A stretch of 64,000 bases of DNA from Pseudoalteromonas ulvae UL12 (GCF_014925405.1 NZ_AQHJ01000030.1:186001-250000); one strand, 5' to 3'; numbered from the stretch's first letter, positions 51,867 through 61,680 are shown. Notes: a model not told the origin generated them from the letters alone. Numbers and translations are program-made.

Positions 51867-52361
51867 TTAATTGAGGCTTGTTTGTGCGAGTGCTTGTTTA
51901 ATATCTTGTTCTATTTTTTGTGGTGTCGTTGTGGGTGCATAGCGTTTTAACGGCTGCCCGTCTCTTGCAATTAAAAACTTCGTAAAGTTCCACTTAATCC
52001 ATTTCCCGAAAGTCCCCGGTAACGCGTTTTTTAGGTAACTGAAAATAGGGTCGGTGTGTTCGCCATTTACATCCACTTTTTCCATTACAGGAAAGCTAAC
52101 GCCATAATTAATCAAACAACCTTGGGCTATTTCTTCTGCGCTTCCAGGCTCCTGTTGGCGAAATTGATTGCATGGGAAGCCGAGTATTACCAGTCCTTGA
52201 TCTTTATATTGCTGATACAAGGTTTCTAACCCTTCGTATTGAGGTGTCAGTCCACATTGACTGGCTGTATTGACTATCAGTACAACTTTTCCTTGATAGG
52301 CCGAAAAATCGATAGGTGCGCCTTGTAGGCTGGTGCTTTTAAATTGATAAATGTTTGTCAT
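51867..52361 (-). CDS. Glutathione peroxidase family protein
   Basis: A 164-residue thioredoxin-fold peroxidase. Cys36 (NTASQCGLTPQ) stands at the catalytic position, with the Gln in FPCNQF and Trp-Asn in KWNFTKFLI completing the active site. It reduces peroxides with glutathione or thioredoxin. No signal peptide, so it is cytoplasmic. It lies downstream of a LysR-type regulator gene on the same strand (31 bases apart). Confidence 0.92.
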   Translation of the reverse strand: MTNIYQFKSTSLQGAPIDFSAYQGKVVLIVNTASQCGLTPQYEGLETLYQQYKDQGLVILGFPCNQFRQQEPGSAEEIAQGCLINYGVSFPVMEKVDVNGEHTDPIFSYLKNALPGTFGKWIKWNFTKFLIARDGQPLKRYAPTTTPQKIEQDIKQALAQTSLN

Positions 52362-52392
52362 CTTCTTTCTTTTTATTTGATTTTAATGGTGT

Positions 52393-53265
52393 TTATCTAA
52401 CTTGGCTAAAATGTTCAGTCAAGAATTCTATCAATAATCGAATGCGATGGGGCATTAGATCTTTACGTGGATACACTAACCAAGTCGCGTTATCGGTGAC
52501 TTGATATTCATTTAGCAATGAGCAAAGCTTGCCAGCTTGCAGATAATCAGCAACTAAGTCTTGTGCAAGGTGCGCGATGCCTAAGCCAGCTAAACATGCA
52601 TGCATCAAGGCATCACCATGGTTACTGCGCCAATTCCCTTGTACCTTCACTTCCTCGATTTTGTTGTCGATTTTAAACCGCCAGCGATTACCGATAGCGA
52701 TGAGACAATTATGATCTTTGAGTTGCTTGGGATGAGTCGGTGCCTCATAAGAGGCTAGGTACTCAGGGCTTGCAACAAGCGTCATGGCTCGTTGCGTAAG
52801 TGGTCTGGCGATTAAGTTAGAATCTTGCATACGACCAAAGCGAATAGCAAGATCGAATCCTTCTTCAATTAAATTGACATTGCGGTTACTAAAGTCCATC
52901 TCGATGCTGACTTGTGGGTAGCGTTTTATAAACTCGGCTAATAAAGGTGCCACGGTGCGAGCCACAAACTCTCCTGCACCTGTGATACGAATATGCCCAA
53001 TGGGTGATTGTTGATCCCCTTGCAATAGCGCATTGGCATCAAGCAACTCTTGGCGAATGGCCTTAAGTTTTGTGACATATTGGCGACCAGCGTCGGTGAG
53101 ATGAATTGTGCGGGTGGTGCGTTTGATTAATTCAGTGCCAAGCCGTTGTTCGAGCTGGCTAATTTGTCTGCTAATGTGTGACGTTGACACATCCATATGT
53201 TTGGCTGCTAATGTGAAGCTGCCTTGTTCGACGACATGGAAAAATTCTTCAATACCTTGCCACAT
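52393..53265 (-). CDS. LysR-family transcriptional regulator
   Basis: A 290-residue regulator with an N-terminal winged helix (FFHVVEQGSFTLAAKHMDVS, HISRQISQLEQRLG) and a type 2 periplasmic-binding-like effector domain. It is divergent from yqhD and 31 bases upstream of the glutathione peroxidase gene, so it may control aldehyde/peroxide defence; this is inference from position. Confidence 0.88.
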   Translation of the reverse strand: MWQGIEEFFHVVEQGSFTLAAKHMDVSTSHISRQISQLEQRLGTELIKRTTRTIHLTDAGRQYVTKLKAIRQELLDANALLQGDQQSPIGHIRITGAGEFVARTVAPLLAEFIKRYPQVSIEMDFSNRNVNLIEEGFDLAIRFGRMQDSNLIARPLTQRAMTLVASPEYLASYEAPTHPKQLKDHNCLIAIGNRWRFKIDNKIEEVKVQGNWRSNHGDALMHACLAGLGIAHLAQDLVADYLQAGKLCSLLNEYQVTDNATWLVYPRKDLMPHRIRLLIEFLTEHFSQVR

Positions 53266-53429
53266 AACCTAATCTTTATTATTGATGAAAGTGCGATATA
53301 TGTAGTGTAACGCATTTATTGTTGCAGCTGTGCAAAACTGATTCGCATAATTACGTCTTATCATTTTGTGATTGCCAGCTACAATTTGATTTTTGAAAAT
53401 ATCAATACCGTTAAATCCTGAGGATGGCC

Positions 53430-54599
53430 ATGTTAAATTTTAGTTTTGTAAATAGTACGCAAATTCACTTTGGTGCCGAGCAAATTGCACAGGTAACTGA
53501 TGAAATTCCGAAAGACGCGAAAGTATTAATGACTTATGGTGGTGGCAGCATTAAATCTAATGGTGTGTATGATCAGGTTGTTGCGGCATTGAAAGATCAT
53601 ACTTGGCAAGAGTTCTCAGGGATTGAGCCAAATCCTAGCTATCAAACCACAATGAAGGCGGTGGCGTTAATTAAAGAACATCAGCTTGATTATGTTTTAG
53701 CTGTTGGTGGTGGCTCAGTGATTGATGGTAGTAAGTTTATTGCCGCAGCTGCGTTATTTGATGGTGAGCCATGGGATATTTTAGCAAAAGGCGCCGAAAT
53801 CAAAGCGGCACTGCCTTTAGGTGTTGTTTTAACGCTACCGGCAACTGGTTCAGAATCGAATACTTTTAGTGTGGTATCAAACCTAGATACAAACGATAAA
53901 TTGCCTTTTGCTAGCCCATTTGTGCAGCCAAAATTTGCTGTACTCGATCCAAATGTGACTTTTTCATTGCCTCAGCGTCAACTAACTAACGGCATTGTGG
54001 ATGCATTCGTTCACACTGTTGAGCAGTATTTGACTTACGATGTGAATGCGAAGGTACAAGATAGGTTTGCAGAAGGGTTGTTATTGACCTTAATTGAAGA
54101 AGGTCCAAAGGTATTCAGTGAGCCGCAAAATTATGATGTGCGCGCCAATGTGATGTGGGCAGCAACAATGGCATTAAATGGCTTAATTGGTGCGGGTGTA
54201 CCACAAGATTGGTCTACACATATGTTGGGTCATGAAATTACTGCGGTATATGGACTAGATCATGCTCAGACATTAGCCATTGTTTTACCTAGAATGCTGG
54301 CTGAGCAACGCCAAGTCAAACAAGGTAAATTATTGCAGTATGCGCAGCGTGTATGGCAGTTAACACCAAAATCAGACGAACAATCTGATATTGATAGCGT
54401 GATAGATCAAGCAATATTAAAAACCGAAGCGTTTTTCCATAGTGTTGAAATGCCAACTCGTTTCAGTGATTATCAACTAGGAGCTGAAGTTGCCGATACT
54501 ATTGTTGCGCAACTTGAGCGCCATGGCATGACAGCTTTAGGTGAGCATCAAGATGTGACGCTTGCCAAAAGCAAAGCTGTTTTACTTGCGAGTTTGTAA
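53430..54599 (+). CDS. yqhD: NADPH-dependent alcohol/aldehyde dehydrogenase YqhD
   Basis: A 389-residue iron-containing alcohol dehydrogenase very similar to E. coli YqhD throughout (YGGGSIKSNGVYDQV, LAVGGGSVIDGSKFIAAAA, LTLPATGSESN, RANVMWAATMALNGLIGAG, GLDHAQTLAIVLP). The metal ligands Asp and three His lie in GIVDAFVHTVEQY, MLGHEITA and GLDHAQ. YqhD reduces short-chain and lipid-peroxidation aldehydes with NADPH. ATG 53430, with GAGG 6 bases upstream, is preferred over ATG 53424. E. coli yqhD is controlled by an AraC-type gene, here by a probable LysR-type one. Confidence 0.9.
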   Translation: MLNFSFVNSTQIHFGAEQIAQVTDEIPKDAKVLMTYGGGSIKSNGVYDQVVAALKDHTWQEFSGIEPNPSYQTTMKAVALIKEHQLDYVLAVGGGSVIDGSKFIAAAALFDGEPWDILAKGAEIKAALPLGVVLTLPATGSESNTFSVVSNLDTNDKLPFASPFVQPKFAVLDPNVTFSLPQRQLTNGIVDAFVHTVEQYLTYDVNAKVQDRFAEGLLLTLIEEGPKVFSEPQNYDVRANVMWAATMALNGLIGAGVPQDWSTHMLGHEITAVYGLDHAQTLAIVLPRMLAEQRQVKQGKLLQYAQRVWQLTPKSDEQSDIDSVIDQAILKTEAFFHSVEMPTRFSDYQLGAEVADTIVAQLERHGMTALGEHQDVTLAKSKAVLLASL

Positions 54600-54619
54600 A
54601 TAACAGCATCAAGATTAAC

Positions 54620-54652
54620 AAGCCCAAAAGCAGCTGCATTTGGGCTTTTTTG
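54620..54652 (+). terminator. Terminator of yqhD
   Basis: AAGCCCAAA (54620-54628) pairs with TTTGGGCTT (54639-54647), followed by TTTT. Its position between convergent genes suggests use in both directions. Confidence 0.88.
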
Positions 54653-54673
54653 TGCAACGAAGTAATTAAGCTC

Positions 54674-54973
54674 TTAGCGTAATAAAAAGAAGACTGCTAA
54701 TCCAGCCAGTGATGTGTAGTAAATATTATTTGTTTTGGCTGCCACGGCAATGGCGACTATTGCTGCTGGAATATAAGGATTATGCCAAGTAAGGTTTAAC
54801 GCCCCATCTTCTAATAACACAATCGGCACCCAAATTGCGGTCAGCACCGCAGGCGCGCTGTAGCTTAAAAACTGTTGTAGTTTTTGTCCTACTGTAAAAG
54901 GGAGAGCGCGGTGTAAAAATAAATATCGACTAACAAAAGTGACACAGGCCATTAAGAGGATAGTTGTGAGCAT
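54674..54973 (-). CDS. azlD: AzlD-family amino-acid export subunit
   Basis: A 99-residue protein with three or four membrane helices, typical in length and in the start LTTILLMACVTFVSRYLFLH for AzlD. With AzlC it exports branched-chain amino acids. It overlaps azlC by 22 bases, so translation is coupled. Confidence 0.88.
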   Translation of the reverse strand: MLTTILLMACVTFVSRYLFLHRALPFTVGQKLQQFLSYSAPAVLTAIWVPIVLLEDGALNLTWHNPYIPAAIVAIAVAAKTNNIYYTSLAGLAVFFLLR

Positions 54974-55665
54974 GATACCGCCTTATATTTTTTAATTAAT
55001 CGCTCGCAACCATAACCTGCACTCATGCCCAGTAAAGCTGCCCCAACTAACCAGAGTTCGAACCCTAGGGCTTTAAACCATGCTGCAGCAGCCCCAGCGC
55101 TGCATACAGTAACAAAAATCGGCCAGCTTTTAATTCCTGGTATCACCAAGGCGATGAAAGTGGTCGCAATGGCGAAGTCGAGCCCCATATTGGTGAGATC
55201 AGGTAATAATGAGCCTGCGACAATGCCAAGAAAAGTCCAAAGATTCCAACAGATATAAAAACTAAACCCTGCACTGAGGGCGTAAATTAATCGAGTTTTT
55301 GTTTGATAGGCTTTTGGATGGTGTGATAACGCAAAAAGCTCATCCGTAAGTACAAAGCTTATCGGAAGGCGCCAGTGCAATGGCTGTGCGATAACTTTAT
55401 GGCGAATACTCAAACCATATAAAAAATGCCGAGAGCTAATAATAAAGGTGGTAAATAAAATCGTCATTAAAGGGGTGTGTTGACTAATCAACTCAATGGC
55501 AACTAATTGCGCAGAACCAGCAAAAACCAGTAAAGACATCAGTTGAGTCTCAACGGCAGTGAAACCATTTTGAATGGCCAAGGATCCGCAGAGGACTCCC
55601 CATGGGATGACGGCTAAATTGAGCGGCAGCATGTCCAAAAAGCCTTTTAAGAGTGCTTTTTTCAT
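54952..55665 (-). CDS. azlC: AzlC-family amino-acid exporter subunit
   Basis: A 237-residue multi-pass membrane protein. The segment LVFAGSAQLVAIELI and ISSRHFLYGLSI are typical of AzlC/YgaZ. Together with AzlD (AzlC/YgaH type) it exports branched-chain or related amino acids. Its ATG directly follows the AraC gene stop. Confidence 0.9.
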   Translation of the reverse strand: MKKALLKGFLDMLPLNLAVIPWGVLCGSLAIQNGFTAVETQLMSLLVFAGSAQLVAIELISQHTPLMTILFTTFIISSRHFLYGLSIRHKVIAQPLHWRLPISFVLTDELFALSHHPKAYQTKTRLIYALSAGFSFYICWNLWTFLGIVAGSLLPDLTNMGLDFAIATTFIALVIPGIKSWPIFVTVCSAGAAAAWFKALGFELWLVGAALLGMSAGYGCERLIKKYKAVSCSQLSS

Positions 55666-56499
55666 TCATTTTACCTTTTGTATTTTAAAGAGTTGGCTAT
55701 ATCGACCTGGAGTCACTCCGAGATTGGCTTTAAAGTGACGATGAAAATGGCTTTGGTCATGAAAACCGCAAGCCTGTGCGGTATCTATTACTGTACTGCC
55801 TAGTTTGAGTAACTGTTTGGCTTTGTGTAAGCGCCGCTGAATTTGATATGCGTGCGGAGTGAGTGAAAACTGCTTTTTAAACTGACGTAAAAAGTGAAAA
55901 GGACTTAAATGACATAATGTGGCCAGTCGCTCTAGGCTTATCTCTTGTGTGCAGTATTCATCTAAAAATTGTTTTGAACGACTGAGATTCGCGTTGTTAG
56001 GCATTTGTTTGAGTGAACGAGGCGTGTGTTGACTGGCAAGCATTAGTTGCACCATAAAGGTATGAAACAAACTCTCTTTAAGTAAGGTGTTGCTAGGCTC
56101 GGTGAGCGCTTCTAATAAAATATGAAGTTGGCTTGCAAGTGTAGGAGATTGCAAGACAGCTTGATTAAAATAGGGTGCGCCACAGCGAGTGCCACTGAGC
56201 TGATGTGCAAGTTGTTCAAAGTGCTGTGGGGTTGGGTACATGGCGCGATAAGACCAGCCATGCTCTGTGGCTGTTTGACCATTATGCACCTGATCGGCAT
56301 TCACTAATATGATGCTATTTTTCGGGGCGATATGGTCGTGACCACTACGGAAAAATTTCTGCGCGCCGCAATCTATCAAACCAATGGTGTAGCCTTCATG
56401 GCAATGACGAGAAAAGTTTTGCTGCTTAAAACTTGCTTGTAATACTTCTAAGCCATTGAGATCTGCATGGTAGTGAAAATGTGTTTGCTCTGAACTCAT
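55666..56499 (-). CDS. AraC-family transcriptional regulator
   Basis: A 277-residue regulator with an N-terminal cupin-like AraC ligand domain (CHEGYTIGLIDCGAQ) and two C-terminal helix-turn-helix motifs (LERLATLCHLSPFHFLRQFK and VIDTAQACGFHDQSHFHRHF). It is the first gene of the AraC-azlC-azlD operon, so it probably senses an amino acid and controls the exporter. Confidence 0.9.
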   Translation of the reverse strand: MSSEQTHFHYHADLNGLEVLQASFKQQNFSRHCHEGYTIGLIDCGAQKFFRSGHDHIAPKNSIILVNADQVHNGQTATEHGWSYRAMYPTPQHFEQLAHQLSGTRCGAPYFNQAVLQSPTLASQLHILLEALTEPSNTLLKESLFHTFMVQLMLASQHTPRSLKQMPNNANLSRSKQFLDEYCTQEISLERLATLCHLSPFHFLRQFKKQFSLTPHAYQIQRRLHKAKQLLKLGSTVIDTAQACGFHDQSHFHRHFKANLGVTPGRYSQLFKIQKVK

Positions 56500-56670
56500 C
56501 CGCGCCTCATCCGATTGGTTAGTTGACTTTCAGTATATCGAAGCGAATCGACAAAGCTTGTAGAAAATTGCGCAATACGACGAAAATATCAGCGAGTTAA
56601 TCGCGTCTTAATAGGCAATCACAGTTGTTCATGGCACTATAAAAATAGGTTTGATTACAAGATTTGAAAT

Positions 56671-57351
56671 ATGAATACAGATAACACACAACAGATTAAA
56701 GTTTGGGATGGCTTTGTCCGTTTTTTTCATTGGGCGTTAGTCAGTCTAATTGCTTTACTTTACTTCAGTGGTGAAGAAGGGTGGATGGCGATTCATTTTA
56801 TCGCGGGATTCAGTGTGCTGACCTTAGTCTCGACACGATTAATTTGGGGCCTGATAGGCAGTGATACAGCAAAACTGAGCCATTTATTTCATGGGCCAAA
56901 AGCGGTCTGGCAGTCAATCAAATATGGCAAACAAACCATAGGTCATAATCCTGCTGGCAGTTATATGGTGTTATTGTTTTTTACTTTGGTTTTGGCACAA
57001 GCTGTCAGTGGGTTGATGACAACGGATGATATTTTGACGGACGGTCCTTTGGTTTCAGTTGTTGATTCATCTTGGGTGGAGCTTGCGAGTAGTTTGCATC
57101 GGTTGATTTTTGATGGATTATTGATTGCGATAGGTTTGCACATTGTGGCCATTGTTATTTATCGTTTACGTGGCAAGCCATTGGTCAAGGCGATGATCAC
57201 TGGAAAAATGAATACGACTACTGCGGTCACAAGCGAGCAAGAAGCAATTAATATGAAATCGGGATGGGTCGCTTTTGTGATGTGGTTGGTTCTTGAAGCC
57301 ATCATATTATCGACTTGGGGGCTAGAGTCGCTTAAAACTTTACTCGGTTAA
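56671..57351 (+). CDS. Cytochrome b561-like membrane protein
   Basis: A 226-residue protein with four core membrane helices plus a C-terminal helix (about 195-220). The haem-binding His residues are in VWDGFVRFFHWALV, WMAIHFIAGF, SLHRLIFDGLL and LHIVAIVIY. It belongs to the di-haem cytochrome b561/Ni-Fe hydrogenase b-type group that moves electrons between quinol and soluble carriers. A cytochrome c' gene is convergent next to it, so they may be partners, though no co-transcription is possible. Confidence 0.86.
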   Translation: MNTDNTQQIKVWDGFVRFFHWALVSLIALLYFSGEEGWMAIHFIAGFSVLTLVSTRLIWGLIGSDTAKLSHLFHGPKAVWQSIKYGKQTIGHNPAGSYMVLLFFTLVLAQAVSGLMTTDDILTDGPLVSVVDSSWVELASSLHRLIFDGLLIAIGLHIVAIVIYRLRGKPLVKAMITGKMNTTTAVTSEQEAINMKSGWVAFVMWLVLEAIILSTWGLESLKTLLG

Positions 57352-57363
57352 ACGAATAGGTAA

Positions 57364-57391
57364 TAAAAAAAGCGCCTTAGGCGCTTTTTTT
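57364..57391. terminator. Bidirectional terminator between the cytochrome genes
   Basis: AGCGCC (57371-57376) and GGCGCT (57380-57385) with A-rich and T-rich flanks of at least six bases on each side; serves both convergent genes. Confidence 0.92.
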
Positions 57392-57408
57392 ATTTTTAAA
57401 ACAAAAAC

Positions 57409-57852
57409 TTAATCTTTAAAGGTTTTATGGCAATCTTTACAGCCTTTAGCCCATGGGCCAAAAGCTTTACCAATGGCAGCTTTGTCGCCAGACTGCGCTG
57501 CAACGGCTAGCTTGTCTGCATAATCTTGAAAGGCAGTCGCTTTTTTCATGAACTCGTCATTTTGTGACCATACAGCTGCTAATGCGCTGGTCTCGCCTTT
57601 GTCAGTACCTGGACCAAATGCTTCCCATGGCATTTTTGATAATGCAGCAGCATTATCAGCACGCATTTGAAAGCGTTTTGCATCAAACGGAACTGCGCCT
57701 TTGAGCATATCACCCATATCACTGATCTGAACACGGATCATTGAAAAGGCTGCTTGACGGTATTCAATCGCGTCAGCTGGTTCTTCAAATACAGTGTTAG
57801 CCATAGTGGGAGCGCTCAGTAACGCGCCTAATAAAATAAGTGTTTTTTTCAT
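57409..57852 (-). CDS. Periplasmic cytochrome c' (c556 type)
   Basis: A 147-residue protein with signal peptide (cleavage after TMA, residue 18) and a four-helix-bundle body. The haem motif CKDCH lies near the C-terminus, the position typical of cytochromes c'. Such proteins bind NO and CO or carry electrons. It is convergent with the cytochrome b gene. Confidence 0.9.
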   Translation of the reverse strand: MKKTLILLGALLSAPTMANTVFEEPADAIEYRQAAFSMIRVQISDMGDMLKGAVPFDAKRFQMRADNAAALSKMPWEAFGPGTDKGETSALAAVWSQNDEFMKKATAFQDYADKLAVAAQSGDKAAIGKAFGPWAKGCKDCHKTFKD

Positions 57853-57982
57853 TGATTCACCCCTGAACTAATTATTATTAACTTTAACAAACCTTTTTAC
57901 CCTAAGCATGCAAAGGCTGCAATAAAATGCGTTTAATACATTACCTTAACATAATGACAGAAATTATAGTCCATATAAGTCC

Positions 57983-58453
57983 CTAATCATCAAGGTCGAT
58001 ATGAGTAAATATCATACCTCTGCGCATTGAGCGAGTGGCGAGAAAGACTTCAACCAGTAAAGAGAGCATCGCAAAAATTAACAATAGCATGGCCCCGACA
58101 AAGCTAATGCCGATGGTTATATTTAAATTCATCGACAGTAAGTGGCTCACAAATAAGGCCATTACAACGGTACAGACGAGTAATGCGCTCAGTACACTCA
58201 AGCTAAATGATATATGGATACAGCGGGCGCGTTTCCAAAGCGCTCTTAATTCTTTTGTTAAGAGATTTTTTAAAGTGTCATCTGAGGTTGTACGGACTTT
58301 TTTTTCTAGTTGACGAGCTCGGTCGGTAATCCGGGCTAATCGGTTTGATAAAACACCCAATGTGGCCGCGACTCCGGTAATTAAAAATACCGGAGCAACT
58401 GCCGTTTGGATGAGTTTTGCCATTGTAAGGATGTTTAGCGCGTCAGGAGTCAT
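57983..58453 (-). CDS. DUF2721 family membrane protein
   Basis: A 156-residue protein with three membrane helices. The opening MAKLIQTAVAPVFLITGVAA and SNRLARITDRARQLE are typical of DUF2721. ATG 58453 was chosen; the longer frame to 58720 would overlap the divergent protease gene and has no family support. Function unknown. Confidence 0.82.
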   Translation of the reverse strand: MTPDALNILTMAKLIQTAVAPVFLITGVAATLGVLSNRLARITDRARQLEKKVRTTSDDTLKNLLTKELRALWKRARCIHISFSLSVLSALLVCTVVMALFVSHLLSMNLNITIGISFVGAMLLLIFAMLSLLVEVFLATRSMRRGMIFTHIDLDD

Positions 58454-58637
58454 GGTATCTGCCTTTATTAATCTCATCTCACTATGCCTTGTTTGAAATG
58501 GGTCTGCAATTGATCTACGTCTGTTGATTATTTTTGTCATGAGATAATTTTGAAAACCATTGTAAACAGCGTGTTGTAAGTCTGTTTCGTGCGGTGTACC
58601 TTGCTCAGGCTCAAAATAATAAAATCTTAGGGAATTT

Positions 58638-61043
58638 ATGAAACATTCAGTATTTAAAATGTCTGCACTGTCAGCAGCCATCATGATAACGCTGTCAGGT
58701 TGTGGCGGTGATAACGACAAAAAAGTAGAAATAAAAGATGTGCCACCTCGCGCAAATAATGTTGAGTTAGCTAACTTAAAACATTGGGTTCCAGTAAAAG
58801 ACTCACTGAAAGCTGTTGATTCTAATGGCGATGCACTTAGCTTTAGTTTTGCTGAGAATGGCGAAACTGTTAGCGCTATTGAAGGCGTGTATCACTTTAG
58901 CCACGGTATATTGGCCTTGGATGGACGTGACTTTACCTACACTTCTTTAACTGGTGAAGATGCTTCAATTGATTACACAGTAACAGCAAATGGCCAATCA
59001 GCCTCTGCAAAAATCAATATTTCAGGTGTTGAGAGTGACCCATTAGCGAATGAACAATGGCATCTTCGCAATACTGGTCAGCGCGCCTTTGCTCGTAGTG
59101 ATGAGTTTTTAGAGGCGAATGCTAAAGCGAACGGTTTAGAAACAGATGAAGAGATTGCTGCCTATAAACAATCGCGTCTGGATTATTTTAATGAAAATCT
59201 GACACTTGTTGGCGCAGATATGAATGTTGCTGAAGCGTATCAGCAAGGCGTAACTGGTCAAGGTGTAATTGCTGTTGTGGTTGATTCTGGTTTAGAAATT
59301 CGTCATGAAGATCTAGATGATAACGTTGTTCCATATCGTTCGCTTAACTTTAATCCAGGTGCATTTGATCAAACGGATCCAACAAAACCAGTTCCTGAAG
59401 ATGGTATTTACCAATCATTTGGTGATTACAGTGATCATGGTACTGCTGTTGCTGGCTTGATTGCTGCTGAAGGCTGGAACGGAAAAGGGGGGCGCGGTGT
59501 GGCTCCTGATGCGCAACTAATCGGAATGAACTTTATTCATAGCAAGACAAATCAGGGCGACTTTACTGTACAAGCACTGGTTAATGGTCTTCCTGGTAGT
59601 GGCATCACCACAGACGAAGAAGTATTATTTAACCGCAGCTATGGTTATACCCCAGCGTTATTTTTACCAGATGATCAAATCGAAGAGATGATGACATCTT
59701 ATGCGCCGACAATCCTTCGTAACGGTAAAGGGGCAATCAGTGTCAATGCCTCAGGTAATGATTTTGAATCAGGCCGTCACAGTGATGGTAATTTTTGTAA
59801 AGCGGCTGGCACCAATGAATTAGGTTTAGGCTGTATTGATATGAATGTATCAGCATCAAACAGAAGCTTAAACCATGTCACTGTTGGCGCATTAAAAGCC
59901 AACGGTAAGCGTACGAGTTATTCTACATCAGGCAGTGGCTTATTTGTTACCGCACCGGCTGGTGAAAATGGTAAGTGGGAACCTGCGATGATCACCACTG
60001 ACAACATGACATGTTTAAATGGTTCATCAGGTTTTCCTTTCTTGAGTTTCATGGATAGCTTGTACGGCCAATTTTGGGGTACTCCAGCAGGTTTTGCATA
60101 CAGTTATCACTTTTTTGATGCTCCAGGTCATCCACTTAACCCAAGCTGTAATTATACCAATAGTATGAACGGGACGTCTTCTGCAGCTCCGAATACTTCA
60201 GGGGTTGTTGCGCTTGTCATGGAAGCGAATCCTGCATTAACGGCGCGCGATATTAAACATGTTTTAGCGACAACAGCATCACAAACAGATCCTGACAATG
60301 CCCCAATCATCCGCATGACTGCTGATGGTGATTTTACGGCGCACTTAGGTTGGGTTGAAAACGCGGCGGGTTATAAATTTAATAACTTTTATGGTTTAGG
60401 TCGTGTCAATGCAGGCGAAGCTGTAAAAATGGCTAAAAACTTTACATCCCTTTCACCACAAGTACAAAGTGATTGGTACTTTAATGGTCAAGCTGTTGAT
60501 ATTGTCGTGGGTGAAGCTGGAGCTGAGTTTGTATCGGTAGGTGAGTCTTTAGCATTAACAGTGCCGAATAATTCGGTCGAAGGCGCTACGCATGCAATGG
60601 TGGTTGATGCAGATCTAACCGTAGAGGCAATGCAATTTAGCTTCACGATTGCAAATCCTCAAACGCGCTCTGATTATAGCCATGAGCAAATCCCTGGTGA
60701 TATTCAGTCATCAGCGGCTACCGATTTAGCGATTGAAGTGACCTCACCTTCTGGTACTAAGGCAATCATCTTGTCATCAGGTCAAGCAAACTTAACTCCA
60801 GCTATTGCAAGCTCTTATTATTACTTAAATGGCTACATACATAGCCCAAGTGTAAGCTTTTTATCGCATGCCTTTTATGGTGAAAGCAGTAAGGGTGAGT
60901 GGACGGTAAAAGTAGTGGATGTTGCTAACCCTGAGCAAATTGTTTACAGCAATGGTAATCAGCAAGTAAGTGTTGTATTCCCAAATGACGCACCTTCTGT
61001 TCTCGAAGGTTGGGGTGTTCGTGTAACGGGTCGTGTAGAGTAA
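58638..61043 (+). CDS. Kexin-like S8 serine protease lipoprotein with P-domain
   Basis: An 801-residue protein. A lipoprotein signal (lipobox LSGC, Cys22) is followed by an extracellular N-terminal region (about 35-135) and an S8 subtilase domain with Asp216, His267 and Ser514 (VVVDSG, SDHGTAVAG, NGTSSAAPNTSG). The last ~160 residues look like a P-domain, ending GWGVRVTGRVE, as in kexins and in Aeromonas sobria protease ASP. No subtilisin-type prodomain is evident at the N-terminus. A 193-residue partner gene follows by 12 bases. It should be exported and anchored to a membrane or surface. Confidence 0.88.
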   Translation: MKHSVFKMSALSAAIMITLSGCGGDNDKKVEIKDVPPRANNVELANLKHWVPVKDSLKAVDSNGDALSFSFAENGETVSAIEGVYHFSHGILALDGRDFTYTSLTGEDASIDYTVTANGQSASAKINISGVESDPLANEQWHLRNTGQRAFARSDEFLEANAKANGLETDEEIAAYKQSRLDYFNENLTLVGADMNVAEAYQQGVTGQGVIAVVVDSGLEIRHEDLDDNVVPYRSLNFNPGAFDQTDPTKPVPEDGIYQSFGDYSDHGTAVAGLIAAEGWNGKGGRGVAPDAQLIGMNFIHSKTNQGDFTVQALVNGLPGSGITTDEEVLFNRSYGYTPALFLPDDQIEEMMTSYAPTILRNGKGAISVNASGNDFESGRHSDGNFCKAAGTNELGLGCIDMNVSASNRSLNHVTVGALKANGKRTSYSTSGSGLFVTAPAGENGKWEPAMITTDNMTCLNGSSGFPFLSFMDSLYGQFWGTPAGFAYSYHFFDAPGHPLNPSCNYTNSMNGTSSAAPNTSGVVALVMEANPALTARDIKHVLATTASQTDPDNAPIIRMTADGDFTAHLGWVENAAGYKFNNFYGLGRVNAGEAVKMAKNFTSLSPQVQSDWYFNGQAVDIVVGEAGAEFVSVGESLALTVPNNSVEGATHAMVVDADLTVEAMQFSFTIANPQTRSDYSHEQIPGDIQSSAATDLAIEVTSPSGTKAIILSSGQANLTPAIASSYYYLNGYIHSPSVSFLSHAFYGESSKGEWTVKVVDVANPEQIVYSNGNQQVSVVFPNDAPSVLEGWGVRVTGRVE

Positions 61044-61055
61044 GGAATTAAGATT

Positions 61056-61637
61056 ATGAAATTTAAAAATATACTCACTCTTTCGAGTGGTTTAGCTGTG
61101 TCGGTTATTGCATTTCAATCATTGGCAACAGAACTGCCTGCTGAGTTTAAGCGCACGACTCACGCTCATGCGAATGTAAGCTTACCTACATTTAAAGCTA
61201 GTGACTTTAAACATGATGGCCAACAGATCTCTGATGGTTACAAAAAAGTACAGGATATGAAGGCAGTCCCTGAGTTTTTGGCTACTCCTAGTGAAGTGAT
61301 TGGGCAGCAAGGTGAATACGCACTCGTTAAATCAGCGCGCTCTAGCGCAGCAAATGAAGAGGGATTATTTGCAGGAGATGTGATGAAAAATCATATTTCT
61401 GGTGGATTTGCAGTTGTAACTGGTAACTTTGCAGTGCGTGTTGATGATCAGTCAAACCTAAACGCATTATTAGAGCAGTTTAATTTGGCTGTTGTGAAAG
61501 ATCTCAATATTGATGTTGTGATAGTGAAGCCTGTGAGTCAGGTTGACCTTACGCAGCTTCAAGGAAAAATTGCCGCTTCTGGTTTAGTGAAAGCGGTGAA
61601 GTTAGAGAAATTAGAAAACTTAAACCAAGCTTTTTAA
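61056..61637 (+). CDS. Probable external chaperone of the upstream protease
   Basis: A 193-residue secreted protein (signal peptide, cleavage near SLATE, residue 26). The C-terminal half (from FAVVTGNFAVRVDD to VKAVKLEKLE) has the beta-alpha-beta pattern of subtilase prodomains and inhibitor-I9 domains. In Aeromonas sobria, the kexin-like protease ASP needs the separate chaperone ORF2 encoded directly downstream; here gene order, size and secretion fit the same arrangement. Homology with ORF2 was not tested. It is followed by a strong terminator. Confidence 0.6.
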   Translation: MKFKNILTLSSGLAVSVIAFQSLATELPAEFKRTTHAHANVSLPTFKASDFKHDGQQISDGYKKVQDMKAVPEFLATPSEVIGQQGEYALVKSARSSAANEEGLFAGDVMKNHISGGFAVVTGNFAVRVDDQSNLNALLEQFNLAVVKDLNIDVVIVKPVSQVDLTQLQGKIAASGLVKAVKLEKLENLNQAF

Positions 61638-61680
61638 TGATTGAGTAAATCTGTCGGCATCACGTGTTAGTCGGCGTTTA

